Source: Cryobacterium aureum (GTDB lineage Bacteria; Actinomycetota; Actinomycetes; Actinomycetales; Microbacteriaceae). From it: DNA of 64,000 nt. The notes beneath the pieces were generated by a model. The model saw nothing but the letters and a program-made list of their open reading frames with translations, did no database searches and had not been told where the DNA came from. The stretch is from NCBI RefSeq assembly GCF_002954245.1, contig NZ_PPTG01000048.1, positions 124,001 through 188,000 of the forward strand, read 5' to 3'. This document shows positions 8,021 to 17,187 of this stretch, piece by piece; positions within the stretch are counted from its first letter, which is position 1, and every line of letters begins with the position of its first letter. Made by a program: the position numbers and the translations under genes.

Positions 8021-9217
8021 ATGGCCACGTTTGACGAAAAGTTACCCTGGGCGCCGATCGGTTACGAGGAACGGCCCTGGCGCAGCGTCCTAGACGACTA
8101 TGGCTCACGAACGCAGAAGCGTCTGTCATCCGGGCCGTACTTGGCGTCGGTGCCCGCATTCATTGCCGATCTCGATATCCCGCTGAGCAGCGAACTCCAC
8201 GCGCTGACCGAAGAGGCCGCCAGTGAGCTTGCCCGCTTCGATGCCGAAGTGGGACAGATCGCGGCACCATTCGCATCCATTCTCCTGCGCACGGAGAGCG
8301 CCTCCAGCTCAGAGATTGAGAATCTCACGAGCGGAGCACGCCAGATCGCGCTGGCGGAGATCGGTGAGCATTCCTCGAAGAACGCACAGCTTATCGTCGG
8401 CAACGTCCGAGCGATGCAAGCGGCCCTGGCACTGTCCGAGTCCATCGATGGACGCGCCATCCTGGAAATGCATCGTGCACTCCTCGAGCACAGCAATCCG
8501 GACATCGTCGGTCACTGGCGTGACCAACAGGTCTGGATCGGAGGCGGGAACCTAGGGCCGCACACCGCACAGTTTGTGCCGCCGCATCACGATCGAGTCC
8601 TCGAGCTCATGGACGATCTCGTCGCCTTCGCCAGCCGCGACGACCTTCCTTTGCTCGCTCAGACCGCAATCGCTCACGCTCAATTCGAAACAATCCACCC
8701 GTTCCCTGACGGCAACGGAAGGGTGGGTCGCGCGCTTATTCAGGCGATGCTGCGCGGTGGGAAGCTCACTCACAATGTGGCCGTTCCGGTGTCCGCGGGG
8801 CTCCTCCACGACACCAGTCGATATTTCGAGTCCCTTAGCGCATACCGGTCCGGGGATATTGCCCCGATAATCCGCTCCATCGCGGAGGCATCGTTCGCCG
8901 CGGTGCACAACGGACGCATCCTCGTAGTGGATCTCGAAACTGTGCAGGTCGACTGGCGCGGGCGCATCAACGCAAGACGAGACTCGGCGGCCCATCGACT
9001 AGTAGGCGTTCTGCTTCGTCAACCCGTGATCGGATCGGCCGCAGCCGCGGCTGAGCTTGACGTCTCGACCGTCAACGCTCAGGTCGCTATCGACCGACTC
9101 GTTGACGCTGGCATTCTGACTCAAATTACCGACGGACGGCGAAATCGGATCTGGCTCGCCAAAGATGTCGTTCGGGTCCTTGACGAATTTGGCGCCCGGG
9201 CGAAGAGGCGCCGATAG
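8021..9217 (+). CDS. Fic family protein (putative AMP transferase)
   Basis: 398 residues. The Fic catalytic loop HPFPDGNGRVGRALI is intact (HxFx(D/E)GNGRxxR), as needed to transfer AMP from ATP to a Ser, Thr or Tyr of a target protein. Upstream, SSEIEN matches the autoinhibitory (S/T)xxxE(G/N) motif, placing it with class II Fic proteins that carry their own inhibitory helix. A winged-helix-like C-terminus (ELDVSTVNAQVAIDRLVDAGILTQ) is typical of Fic/DUF4172-like members. ATG 8021 is the first start after an AT-richer 80-bp promoter region. It is the first cargo gene after the integrase. Confidence 0.93.
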   Translation: MATFDEKLPWAPIGYEERPWRSVLDDYGSRTQKRLSSGPYLASVPAFIADLDIPLSSELHALTEEAASELARFDAEVGQIAAPFASILLRTESASSSEIENLTSGARQIALAEIGEHSSKNAQLIVGNVRAMQAALALSESIDGRAILEMHRALLEHSNPDIVGHWRDQQVWIGGGNLGPHTAQFVPPHHDRVLELMDDLVAFASRDDLPLLAQTAIAHAQFETIHPFPDGNGRVGRALIQAMLRGGKLTHNVAVPVSAGLLHDTSRYFESLSAYRSGDIAPIIRSIAEASFAAVHNGRILVVDLETVQVDWRGRINARRDSAAHRLVGVLLRQPVIGSAAAAAELDVSTVNAQVAIDRLVDAGILTQITDGRRNRIWLAKDVVRVLDEFGARAKRRR

Positions 9218-9278
9218 CCGGTGTTCCGCGTCGCCGGTTGGGGACAACATGCAGAGCCGGGGGTCGGGGCGCGCAGTG

Positions 9279-9302
9279 TCCTATAGGGGAACCTACTGTG
9301 GG
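9279..9302 (-). repeat. 24-bp cassette-boundary palindrome, copy 1
   Basis: TCCTAT, 12 bases with GAACC at offset 10, then TGTGGG. The right half and core are conserved; the left half is degenerate. It is followed by ACGCG, as in copy 7. It lies between the Fic and Nudix genes. Confidence 0.6.
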
Positions 9303-9339
9303 ACGCGTCTTGAAGGCGCAGGCTTGATAGCGTGACGGG

Positions 9340-9744
9340 ATGATTACTCAAACGCTCGTTGTCGCTGCGGTGTGTTTTCGCGACGACGCCGGCAGGATAC
9401 TCACCGTCCGTAAGCGCGGTACAAGCTTTTTCATGCTGCCCGGCGGAAAATCCGAGCCCGGGGAAACTCCTGGTGCGGCCGCTCTCCGGGAAGTTTATGA
9501 GGAGCTGGGCGTGACGGTCGCGGAGGAAGATCTCGCCCTGCTGGGCAGCTGGACTGCCGCCGCAGCAAACGAGCTGGACACGATCGTCGACGCGACCGTC
9601 TATTGCAGCGATGTCGTCCTAGCGCCGGTAGCGTCGGCGGAAATTGTTGAGCTGCGATGGGTAGATCCCACCGCCACGACCGAACAGGACGTTCCACTCG
9701 CGCCGCTGCTCCTTGAATTCGTGTTTCCCGCCCTGGCCGCCTGA
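9340..9744 (+). CDS. Nudix hydrolase
   Basis: 134-residue MutT-type pyrophosphohydrolase. The Nudix box is GGKSEPGETPGAAALREVYEELGV (around residues 36-58), with all catalytic Glu residues present. These enzymes cleave nucleoside diphosphates linked to another group, for example oxidised nucleotides. Its stop overlaps the ATG of the following LOG-family gene. A degraded inverted copy of this gene lies at 26961-27290, 17 kb away. Confidence 0.93.
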   Translation: MITQTLVVAAVCFRDDAGRILTVRKRGTSFFMLPGGKSEPGETPGAAALREVYEELGVTVAEEDLALLGSWTAAAANELDTIVDATVYCSDVVLAPVASAEIVELRWVDPTATTEQDVPLAPLLLEFVFPALAA

Positions 9745-10117
9745 TGCAGGTCGCTATCTTCACCGGATCCGCATTCGGTCACCGCCCAGTTTTCGCTGAA
9801 GGTGCAGCCCTGCTCGCTCGCACGTTGGCTGAGCCGGAATCGGGATCGTTTATGGCGGCGGCAATGTTGGCTTGATGGGCGTCATCGCCACCGAGGCACT
9901 CAGTCACGGTGGTTCCGTCATTGGCGTCATGCCGGGATCTCTCGTCGACCGAGAATTAGCCCATCCGGGCCTCACCCGGCTGGAAATCGTTGAGACCATG
10001 CACGAGCGCAAAGCGCGGATGGCTGAGTTGTCCGATGCCTTCATCGCTCTTCCGGGCGGGACCGGAACCTTGGAGGAATTCTTCGAAGTCTGGACCTGGC
10101 GCCGCCGACACTCGTGA
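9744..10117 (+). pseudogene. LOG family protein (cytokinin riboside 5'-monophosphate phosphoribohydrolase-like), broken
   Basis: Begins MQVAIFTGSAFG and, after a one-base deletion near 9834, continues in another frame as [15 protein letters not shown] and [16 protein letters not shown], the lysine decarboxylase-like/LOG signature. The last third of the usual 180-190 residues is missing: the frame runs out at 10117 where the antisense DUF6584-like gene begins. The gene therefore has both a frameshift and a 3' truncation. The junction with the opposite-strand gene at about 10095-10110 marks a recombination point. Confidence 0.8.
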
Positions 10118-10580
10118 TCAGGTAGAGCGCCCAGAGGACAGTCGTCGGGATGAAAAAAGGAGAACGATCCGTTTCCTCAATTTCTCCGCCGAACCGCGCC
10201 AGAAAGCGGTCCCGATAGACCGCCGTCGGTCCCTGCAACAGTTCCGTCACGGGATCAGGCACGCGGCCGTCGGGTAGCGCGAGAAAACGGACAACCTGAG
10301 GTTCGTCGATCCCCGACGCCGCTAAGAGCGGTGCGAGGCGGTCGCGCTCGAGGTTCGTGGTCCATCCATCGAGAGATATGCTCCATCGGCCGGCTTGGTC
10401 CGGATTGCCCATCTCTCTGTACCGTTCCGCGAGCACCCGGCGAACAGAATCAAGGGATGGGTCAAGACGGACGGCGTCCTTCAACATGCGCAATGTGTCG
10501 GGTCGACGTCCGCTCGACCACGCGGAGGAGGCTCGTCGCAGCAGCGGCTCTTCATTCACGTGCCACAGTCTGACCCACAA
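10041..10580 (-). CDS. DUF6584-like TPR-type protein, C-terminus replaced
   Basis: 179-residue frame. The first 150 or so residues resemble small actinobacterial proteins with a repeat-like N-terminus ([38 protein letters not shown]) and a C-terminal hydrophobic [16 protein letters not shown]. The last 25 residues ([14 protein letters not shown]...) are simply antisense to the broken LOG gene, so the native C-terminus is lost or shortened. The family assignment is tentative; function is unknown. Confidence 0.55.
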   Translation of the reverse strand: MWVRLWHVNEEPLLRRASSAWSSGRRPDTLRMLKDAVRLDPSLDSVRRVLAERYREMGNPDQAGRWSISLDGWTTNLERDRLAPLLAASGIDEPQVVRFLALPDGRVPDPVTELLQGPTAVYRDRFLARFGGEIEETDRSPFFIPTTVLWALYLITSVGGARSRLRRIPPRFRSRPEER

Positions 10581-10822
10581 CGCGTTGCAACCGTTGAATC
10601 ACTGTCTCGGCTCTCGGCTCTCGGCCTCGTAGGCTATGTCGATGGCTGAGACCATGATGTCTTAGGTGAACGGTTGAGGCCCTCGGTCTGGCCACTAGGG
10701 CCCAGACGTTCCAGACACTATCGGCAGCGATGGACTTCCCTGAGGGCGCGGTAGTCCTCGTACAGCCAGGCGGACCGTCGCCAGCAAGAACTCGTCATCA
10801 CTGGGCATGGAAGGCTGATGCA

Positions 10823-11347
10823 ATGGAAGCCTTGGATTTGATTCGAACACTCAACGCACGTCCGGCTGTGCGTTCATTCAACGATCGCTCGGTGCCGTTG
10901 GAAGTGCTCAGGCAAATTATTGAGGTTGCCCGGTGGACTGGCTCAGCCAGAAATCGGCAGCCGTGGCGCTTTATCGGAGTCTCTGACAAGGAACTCCTCG
11001 AAAAACTCGGCGCATTGGGGGCATACGCGCAGCACATCGCGGCCGCACCGTGCGCCCTCATTCTCCTCTCGGCCGACAACGGTTTTCAGGACACGGAGTT
11101 CGATCTCGGCAAGGTCAGCCAAACGGTCACTCTCGCCGCGACCGCTTTGGGGCTCGGGAGCTGCCTGGCAACGATCTACCCGGAGGCCAACGTGACGAAG
11201 GCAGCAACATTGCTCCGAGTGGAAAGCGGATGGCGCCCACACCACGCCATATCCCTCGGCTACCCGGGCGCTCCAATGCCGGGCAAACGAGCGATCACCA
11301 CCGGCCGACTATCTACCTTAGAATTGTTATCCACACACCGCCTGTAA
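10823..11347 (+). CDS. Nitroreductase family protein
   Basis: 174 residues, FMN-dependent NAD(P)H oxidoreductase fold. Visible are the N-terminal flavin-binding RPAVRSFNDRSVP, the ARWTGSARNRQPWRF motif, GKVSQTVTLAATALGLGSCLATIYP and the C-terminal GYPGAPMPGKRA. Such enzymes reduce nitro groups or quinones. ATG 10823 fits the family start; an upstream in-frame extension to 10730 has no family character. It is a single-gene unit with a gene-poor upstream stretch. Confidence 0.9.
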   Translation: MEALDLIRTLNARPAVRSFNDRSVPLEVLRQIIEVARWTGSARNRQPWRFIGVSDKELLEKLGALGAYAQHIAAAPCALILLSADNGFQDTEFDLGKVSQTVTLAATALGLGSCLATIYPEANVTKAATLLRVESGWRPHHAISLGYPGAPMPGKRAITTGRLSTLELLSTHRL

Positions 11348-11415
11348 ATCCGGACGGTAACCAGGACGCCTGAGCAAGCGATCGACGGCTTTCAGCCCGT
11401 TCCGGTGGGCAACGC

Positions 11416-11586
11416 TTAGCGGTCCGGAAAGGCTGACAGCGCCTTGTCCCACTCATCGGCCGACGAGTCAAGATCTGAAGCCGTCAAACACGGAACGGCA
11501 AACTGCCACGCCGCGTCAGGCGCCGATACGTCCCCGCTGATGACCAGCCAATTGTCATCCCACCCATCGCCGGCAGTGGTCGCGAA
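11416..11586 (-). pseudogene. WapI-type immunity protein fragment
   Basis: In one minus-strand frame the sequence reads TTAGDGWDDNWLVISGDVS, AAWQFAVPCLTASDLD and ends EWDKALSAFPDR, resembling the N-terminal part of WapI family immunity proteins (D-x-NWLV-xGxV, then W-x-F-x-x-PCL). A TAG at 11587-11589 blocks the frame upstream and the usual C-terminal half is absent. No matching polymorphic toxin is nearby. It is a remnant, identified by pattern only. Confidence 0.5.
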
Positions 11587-11714
11587 CTAATATCGAACAG
11601 GCTCCAACGTCACAGACGCTCGCGTGCCCACACCCAGCTGCATGGATAAATCCTACTGACCGCAGTCTTGCTGAAGCGTGCGCTCACCGTCACAAAAAAG
11701 TCCAGCCACGCGGC

Positions 11715-11738
11715 CCCGTAAGCCGAACCCCCTGTGGG
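11715..11738 (-). repeat. 24-bp cassette-boundary palindrome, copy 2
   Basis: CCCGTA, 12 bases with GAACC at offset 10, then TGTGGG. A well conserved copy, preceded by GGC. It lies between the WapI remnant and the end of the serine hydrolase gene. Confidence 0.78.
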
Positions 11739-11829
11739 ACATCGGAGGCGTCCGGTTAGGGGCTCCGCGACCGGGATCGCCGTCGCGATCAGCTGAGCTC
11801 AGGCGTGAAGGTCGGGCGCGGCGCCGCAG

Positions 11830-12927
11830 TCACTGCGTGTCGCTGAACAATTCCATGATCGTCGGACCCATCTCCACCTGCGTCAACACGATCTGGAACG
11901 ACCCGTCGGGGTCGATGAACATGTCTGTGCCCAGCCCGCCGGACCAGCCGTATCGTCCGGCGTGCTTCCCCTCGGTCTGGACCGCCACTCCGAACCCCCA
12001 TCCCGTGCCATCCCAGAAGCCGGGGTAGAAACTGTCGGGCGTTTTGGCTGCGGCAGGGACTTGATCGGTGCGCAGTTGTTCCAGCAGGTCCGGCTCGAGG
12101 ATGAGCCGCCCCTGGTGCCGTCCTCCGGCGGCCAGCATCATCGCGAAGGCCGCGTAGTCGCCAGCTGTGGATACCAGCTCAGCATGGCTGAGGTCGAATG
12201 GCGCTGGTGCGAGGTAGAAGCCGTCCGCAGCCGGTTCCGTCTGCACCAGTCCGTCCGTCTCGTCGTGACGGTATACGGCCGACAGGCGGTGCGCCTGTTC
12301 TGGTGGGACTGTGTATGCCGTATCGACCATTCCGAGCGTTTCGAACAGATCCTGAGCCAGGTGCTCCTCGAGGGACCCGCCGACCAGACGGGAGAGGAGA
12401 ATCCCAAGGATCCCGAACGAATGGTGGTAGCGCCACCCGGTGCCCGGCTGGAAGGCCAGCGGCAACTCGGAGAGCGCGTTCAGCCAGGCCTGCGCACCCA
12501 GCTCGACCGGCTCCTGCCCGGCTGCGGTGCGATTTGTGACCATCGCTTCCCGTAGCGGACAGGGGGTGGTCATCACGCCGTATCCGGAGGTGTTGGTAAG
12601 CAGATGCCACACCGTTATCGGCGTGGTCGCCGACTCAGTGTTGCTCAGGGGCGATCCTGGCGTTCTCAGTACGTGGCGATCGGCCAGTTCCGGTAGCCAC
12701 GTCTCTGCGGGGTCGTCCAGACTCAGACGACCGGTCTGGACGAGGCGCAGAGTGGCGACTGCAAGCACCGGCTTGGTCATCGACTGGATGCGCACGATGG
12801 CGTCGCGTGGCATGTCGCCCGCGCTGATGATCTCGACGTGCCCATCTGGATTGCCGGTCACACCGACGATGCCCGGGGCCGTGCCGCGCGAGACGTGCCT
12901 GTCCAAGATTTGTGGCAGCGTGCTCAT
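11830..12927 (-). CDS. Serine hydrolase, beta-lactamase/esterase (class C-like) family
   Basis: 365 residues. The S-x-x-K motif is SMTK (Ser nucleophile and general base Lys), followed by the conserved LVQTGRLSLDDP and LLTNTSGYG. YHHS stands in the Y-x-N position and the C-terminus carries GYGWSGGLGTDMFIDP, the H/K-T/S-G equivalent. It is closer to esterases and D-aminopeptidase-like members than to antibiotic-degrading class C enzymes, and has no signal peptide, so it is probably cytoplasmic. It forms the only gene between boundary sites 2 and 3. Confidence 0.9.
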   Translation of the reverse strand: MSTLPQILDRHVSRGTAPGIVGVTGNPDGHVEIISAGDMPRDAIVRIQSMTKPVLAVATLRLVQTGRLSLDDPAETWLPELADRHVLRTPGSPLSNTESATTPITVWHLLTNTSGYGVMTTPCPLREAMVTNRTAAGQEPVELGAQAWLNALSELPLAFQPGTGWRYHHSFGILGILLSRLVGGSLEEHLAQDLFETLGMVDTAYTVPPEQAHRLSAVYRHDETDGLVQTEPAADGFYLAPAPFDLSHAELVSTAGDYAAFAMMLAAGGRHQGRLILEPDLLEQLRTDQVPAAAKTPDSFYPGFWDGTGWGFGVAVQTEGKHAGRYGWSGGLGTDMFIDPDGSFQIVLTQVEMGPTIMELFSDTQ

Positions 12928-13410
12928 TCATCCCTCGATTCAATCGGTATCAAACACCAGATAGGGTCAGACTCAAACGAGGCGAGCCGCCACAACGACG
13001 GAGTCCGAGGTCCCACACCATCCATTGGACGAGTTCACCACCGTGAGATCGTTGATTTCACGGGGATTTTCTGACGACTAGGGCGAGTGTGATTCCACTC
13101 TATCTGTGCCTCGGAGCCATGTCAGGAGCCGGGGACGACACCGAATGAGACGGCCGTAATCCAGGCCACCCAGACGCGCTGAGGAGATGATCGCGCCGAC
13201 GAGTCCGGCGTCGAAAACGACCGTTCTGAGGCGGCCCCTGGCGGCGATGCCGATGTCATTGTCATACGAGTCTGCACAGTTCGAGTTCAGGCCACTGCGA
13301 ACTTGGCATTGTTCCCGTAAGCGGAACCCCCTACGGGGCTCCGAACATGTCACGAAATTTGCGCGGTGCCCTTGAAGAGCTTGGGCTGCGGGGCCCGATA
13401 TGATTTCGTT
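12928..13410. other. Gene-poor stretch with a possible minus-strand remnant
   Basis: No complete gene is seen. A minus-strand frame ending at 13078 has protein-like composition (RLRTVVFDAGLVGAIIS, then RCRPRLLTWLRG) and could be the tail of a lost gene, but I cannot name a family. Boundary palindrome copy 3 lies at 13314-13337. Confidence 0.4.
13314..13337 (-). repeat. 24-bp cassette-boundary palindrome, copy 3 (best copy)
   Basis: CCCGTA, 12 bases with GAACC at offset 10, then TACGGG: perfect outer inverted repeat. An alternative stem CGGA-CCCC/GGGG-TCCG can also form. No T-run follows, so it is a poor terminator. Confidence 0.82.
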
Positions 13411-13935
13411 GTGTCGAGCGAGCCAACTGGAACCCGAATCGCTGCGGTGGCACTCTTCGCCGCTTGGCTTGTACACGACCTAGAAGAGGCGTTCACTTTC
13501 CCGGCCACGTCCAGGCTGCTCGCCGCACGTTTGGGCACCGGCCGCGTGGTAGTTTCTCCGGCGCAATCTGTACTCGCCATCGCGCTCATGGGAGTGCTTG
13601 TTGGCGCGGCCTGCGTTCGCGGCGCACGCACCCAAGGAAAGTCACGTCTTTACCGGGCGGTGTTAGCGGGTTTGGAAGCTCATGTGGTCACGCACATCGC
13701 GACTTCGATTTCCTTCAAGAGCTACACCGCTGGACTCATAACGGCACCCTTGGTGATGTTGCCTGGCGCGCGAGTAGCCCGGGCTCAACTCCGTCGAGGT
13801 GGCTCGCCGCTCCTGCTGCCGTCAGACACCGTACGTGGCGGTGCGCTTTTGTTCGCCGCGGCCATAGTTTCACATGTCGTTTCACGCCTCGTCCTCGGAA
13901 CGGATTACCCGCGGGTGCGAATCCCACGTACGTAG
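13411..13935 (+). CDS. HXXEE domain membrane protein
   Basis: 174 residues with a GTG start at 13411. The HDLEE motif near the N-terminus defines the HXXEE domain. Several hydrophobic segments follow (AVALFAAWLVHDLEE, SVLAIALMGVLVGAACV, ITAPLVMLPGA, LLFAAAIVSHVVSRLV), with a second histidine-rich segment HVVTHIATSISF. The family is uncharacterised; the conserved His/Glu suggest metal binding or catalysis in the membrane. It is the only gene between boundary copies 3 and 4. Confidence 0.8.
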   Translation: MSSEPTGTRIAAVALFAAWLVHDLEEAFTFPATSRLLAARLGTGRVVVSPAQSVLAIALMGVLVGAACVRGARTQGKSRLYRAVLAGLEAHVVTHIATSISFKSYTAGLITAPLVMLPGARVARAQLRRGGSPLLLPSDTVRGGALLFAAAIVSHVVSRLVLGTDYPRVRIPRT

Positions 13936-14139
13936 CAAATCCGGCTTCGGCGTCAGCCAAACCTCACTCGGGCATCGTCCGCTTACCCAATTTTCGAGTC
14001 ACTTGTTCGAAGTCTGCAGGAGCGAACGGGACAGATGCGAGCGCGCGCGTGAAGCTCCCCGACGAGAACGCCCACCGAGCCGACGGGCACGCCGCAATTG
14101 ATCGCTATTTCGTCTTACGGTTGGCAGGAGAATTGCAAG

Positions 14140-14162
14140 CCCGCAAGCCGAACCCCTGCCGG
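14140..14162 (-). repeat. 24-bp-type boundary palindrome, copy 4 (one base shorter)
   Basis: CCCGCA, AGCC, GAACCCC, then TGCCGG. The core and left half are conserved; the spacer lacks one C. It sits in the 400-bp gene-free gap 13936-14341, in which I see nothing else certain. Confidence 0.65.
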
Positions 14163-14341
14163 TCACGGTCGCCAGCGTTCGCTCGCGTTTCGACGACGAT
14201 AACTGCGGGCACCTGTGAGGACTGCCGTTCGGTAGCATGGTTCACCCGAGCGGTGGGCGTCGTGACGTTGCGCTTGGTGCAGCAATCTCACCGCCGCGTA
14301 TGCTGATGACGCTGCACCTTCGTTGGCGGCATAATGAAGTG

Positions 14342-15370
14342 ATGCTCGCCACCCGACGTGCCCGTCACGATGTTGTGTCAGCCTCGCTCGCCGCCCGCGC
14401 CGACGATGAGTTGTCGGCGTCTCTCCGCTCTGCACCTGCGGGCGCTGTCGGCGGCGGTTCGTCGGTGCTCGAGGTCGACGGCATCCCGGTGTTCGCCAAG
14501 CGGATCCCGATCACCGACCGGGAGCTGGCGCATCCGCTCAGCACCGCGAACTTGTTCGACGTGCCACTCCTCTGCCAGTACGGCATGCACCGCCTCGCCG
14601 GCCCCGGATTCGGCGCGTGGCGTGAGCTGGCCGCGAGCATCACCGTCACCGAGGGCGTGCTCGCTGGTGAGTCCGAGACCTTCGCGCTGCTGCACCACTG
14701 GCGGGTGCTGCCGGGCCGACCACCCGTCGCCTCCGAGCACGAGGATATCGAGGCGGTCGTCGCACAGTTTGAGGGAGACACGGCGGTGCGGACCCGCCTG
14801 GAGGCATTGGCCGGGGCACGCTCCAGCCTCGTGCTCTTTCTCGAGTATTTCCCCGCCCCTCTCATAGACACGCTGAACGATCCATTGGGTAGTGCCGAGA
14901 GGTTCGAGCGGCAGCTCTTCGAAGCCGTCGCATTCCTGCGGAGCCGCGAGCTGCTCCACATGGACGGACACTTCGCCAATATGCGGGCCGACGTCGATAG
15001 GCTCTATCTCGTCGATTTCGGCCTGGCTACATCGTCTCGGTTCGACCTGTCCGACGCCGAGCGTGACTTCGTCGCCCGCCACGTCAACCACGATGCCGAC
15101 TACGCGTCAATGCGCCTTGTGAACTGGCTGGTCACCACGGTGTGCTCGGTGCCCATGCCGGTCAGCGGGGGCCCCGCCGAACGCAACGCCTACGTGCGTC
15201 GCTGCGCGACCGGTGACATCCCGCAGGACATACCGCACGCGGTGGCTGCGATCCTCGCCAGACACGCCCCCGCGGCGGCCGCAATGAACGACCTCCACTG
15301 GCGTCTGGTCGATGGCGACATCCATGCGCAGTATTCCGACCCCCTCCCCACGCCACGGGCAAAGCAATGA
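14342..15370 (+). CDS. Protein kinase-like/aminoglycoside phosphotransferase-fold protein
   Basis: 342 residues. The kinase active site is visible late in the protein: LLHMDGHFAN is a HxDxxxxN catalytic loop and YLVDFGLA carries the metal-binding DFG. The N-lobe has VFAKRIPIT with a plausible ATP-binding Lys. It is shorter than a Ser/Thr kinase with regulatory domains and has no membrane segment. It could phosphorylate a protein or a small molecule. ATG 14342 is preferred; 14300 is an in-frame alternative. It stands alone and upstream of a 500-bp gap. Confidence 0.78.
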   Translation: MLATRRARHDVVSASLAARADDELSASLRSAPAGAVGGGSSVLEVDGIPVFAKRIPITDRELAHPLSTANLFDVPLLCQYGMHRLAGPGFGAWRELAASITVTEGVLAGESETFALLHHWRVLPGRPPVASEHEDIEAVVAQFEGDTAVRTRLEALAGARSSLVLFLEYFPAPLIDTLNDPLGSAERFERQLFEAVAFLRSRELLHMDGHFANMRADVDRLYLVDFGLATSSRFDLSDAERDFVARHVNHDADYASMRLVNWLVTTVCSVPMPVSGGPAERNAYVRRCATGDIPQDIPHAVAAILARHAPAAAAMNDLHWRLVDGDIHAQYSDPLPTPRAKQ

Positions 15371-15872
15371 TCCTGCCAGGACTCGCGATTTGTGCCCGAC
15401 GCCGCAACGTGTCACGTCCGGTTGCTTCGTCGACGCTCGTACCAGCGATACGATCACGATCACGATCACTTCACGAGTCGAGAAGCACGCCCTCCGCTCT
15501 CGGAGGGAGGGGATTGCGTGCAGGATCGATTGTCCGGGTGCGACCCGTCACGAAGTCCCGTCCGCCAACGTCTTGCGGGACGTACTTATCGCGAGCGCTG
15601 TGCGAGGGTCCGGAACTGGCTCGAGAAGCGATTTTCCTGTAGGACGTGCATCGCACAGCCAGGCGGAACGTCGTCGGTAGTCAAGGGGGAGCCGGGCCCG
15701 CGTATTTCAACCGCACCCCGGCGTTCGACACGGCATTCAGCGTGTCGGCGAGGACACCCCACCACTGAGACGTTGAGCCTAGGAAGGTTGGTCACAGATT
15801 CTTCCGCACCGCAGAGGCGGTTTCGCGAGAGGACCCTTCAGAGGACAATCGCGGTGAGGGCACAATGGATGG
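15371..15872. other. Gene-free stretch
   Basis: No convincing gene on either strand and no boundary palindrome. It contains three short GATCAC units near 15450 and a 19-base segment at 15655-15673 that matches 10762-10780 at 18 of 19 bases. Probably the eroded remains of earlier inserts. Confidence 0.5.
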
Positions 15873-16397
15873 ATGACACTTGATGAGGAGCTCGACTGGA
15901 TCTTCACTGTTCGCGATCGGAATGACATGCAGCCCACAATCGATGCGCTGCTACCAATTTTGGCGGAACACCCGGCTGACGCTCGCGTGCTTTACGAAGT
16001 GGGCGGCGCTTACGACACTGCCGGTAAGGAGCAGACCGCCCGATCGTTCTACGAGCAAGCCTTCCAGGCTGGCCTCTCAGGTGACCTGCTGCGCCGATGC
16101 TACGTCCAGTACGGATCCACGCTGCGGAATCTGGGCGAGTTCGCTCGTTCGGTGGAAGTCTTCGAGCGTGCCCGACAGGACTTCCCGGACTCGCCATCAC
16201 TGGCGGTGTTCCACGCGATCTCCCTTCACGCTTCCAGCCGCTTCGATGAGGCCGTCGCTGCGTTGCTCGACGTCGTTGCTGAGGGTGTCGAGTCGCCAGA
16301 TATTCAACGGTATAAACCATCCATCCGCGGCAACGCCGCCTACATCCGGTCCCTCGCGACCTCCGCGCAGCCAGCGAAGCAGCACAAAACCCGTTAG
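15873..16397 (+). CDS. Tetratricopeptide repeat protein
   Basis: 174 residues made of about three TPR-like helix pairs: PTIDALLPILAEHPADARVLYEVGGAYDTAGKEQTARSFYEQAFQ is the clearest, followed by GSTLRNLGEFARSVEVFERA and ISLHASSRFDEAVAALL. No signal peptide or enzyme motif. TPRs mediate protein-protein contacts; the partner is unknown. It resembles the small free-standing TPR proteins common in Firmicutes and actinobacterial islands. Confidence 0.85.
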   Translation: MTLDEELDWIFTVRDRNDMQPTIDALLPILAEHPADARVLYEVGGAYDTAGKEQTARSFYEQAFQAGLSGDLLRRCYVQYGSTLRNLGEFARSVEVFERARQDFPDSPSLAVFHAISLHASSRFDEAVAALLDVVAEGVESPDIQRYKPSIRGNAAYIRSLATSAQPAKQHKTR

Positions 16398-16449
16398 AGG
16401 GACGGCGAGTAGGAAGGCCGCGCAGGCGATCAACGACTCTCGCTCCAGT

Positions 16450-16473
16450 CCCGCAAGCCGAACCCCCATTGCG
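16450..16473 (-). repeat. 24-bp cassette-boundary palindrome, copy 5
   Basis: CCCGCA, AGCC, GAACCCCC, then ATTGCG. The left half and core are identical to copy 4; the right half has decayed. It lies between the TPR and sigma-factor genes. Confidence 0.62.
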
Positions 16474-16588
16474 ACGTTTCGACTTGGTTCCTCGCGAGTG
16501 CCGCGTGGAGTGCCTTCTTTCCGCGACGACGTTTGACACTCGTGTCAGAGAAAGGGAACTCGAATGAGCCGAGTGGACATTATTAGGT

Positions 16589-17185
16589 ATGGACCACTCG
16601 GATGACGTGAGCGAGAGCGCACTGTGGTTGCGCGCGGTCGCCGACGATCCTGAAGCGTTCGGGCGAGTCTTTGAACTTCACGCGGATCGCGTCTTCGGCC
16701 ACAGCCTTCGACTGACAGGGTCACGCGCCGACGCCGATGATGTGACTGCCATTGCCTTTCTCACAGCCTGGAAACGCCGCCGGTCCGTTCGCGTAGTGGA
16801 CACATCGATCATCGGCTGGCTCCTCGTAACGGCCACCCACACGGCCCGCAATCTGGCCCGTTCCCGGCGGCGCCAACACTTGGTCCTCGCCAGACTCCCT
16901 GCACCTCGCGACGCCGACGATTTCGCGGAAGCTACCGGCCAACGTCTCGACGCTCAATCGCCCCGAACTGGCGTGCGGAAGGCATTCTCCCGGTTGAGCG
17001 CGCGGGACCAGGACGTCCTGGCCTTGTGCGTCCTTGAGGACATGTCGATGGCCCAGGCGGCATCGGCCTTGGGGATCCCGGTCGGAACGGTGAAATCCCG
17101 ACTCGCCCGAGCCAAAGGCCGTCTTGCCCTCGGGGTTAGTGGTGCAGCACCGACTCCGCGCGTGCAGCCAGAAGGGACTGCCTGA
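16589..17185 (+). CDS. RNA polymerase sigma-70 factor (ECF/SigE-type)
   Basis: 198 residues with sigma region 2 (FGRVFELHADRVFGHSLRLTGSRADADDVTAIAFLTAWKRRR, including the -10 binding helix) and region 4 (FSRLSARDQDVLALCVLEDMSMAQAASALGIPVGTVKSRLARAK). This is the usual two-domain architecture of extracytoplasmic function sigma factors. It is followed after two bases by a single-pass membrane protein gene, the position of an anti-sigma factor or regulated partner. Being a cassette cargo, it could rewire host transcription. Confidence 0.92.
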   Translation: MDHSDDVSESALWLRAVADDPEAFGRVFELHADRVFGHSLRLTGSRADADDVTAIAFLTAWKRRRSVRVVDTSIIGWLLVTATHTARNLARSRRRQHLVLARLPAPRDADDFAEATGQRLDAQSPRTGVRKAFSRLSARDQDVLALCVLEDMSMAQAASALGIPVGTVKSRLARAKGRLALGVSGAAPTPRVQPEGTA

Positions 17186-17187
17186 TC

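Noticed and set aside
15444..15468. Short GATCAC tandem repeat
   Set aside because: Only three units, no coding or structural consequence visible.
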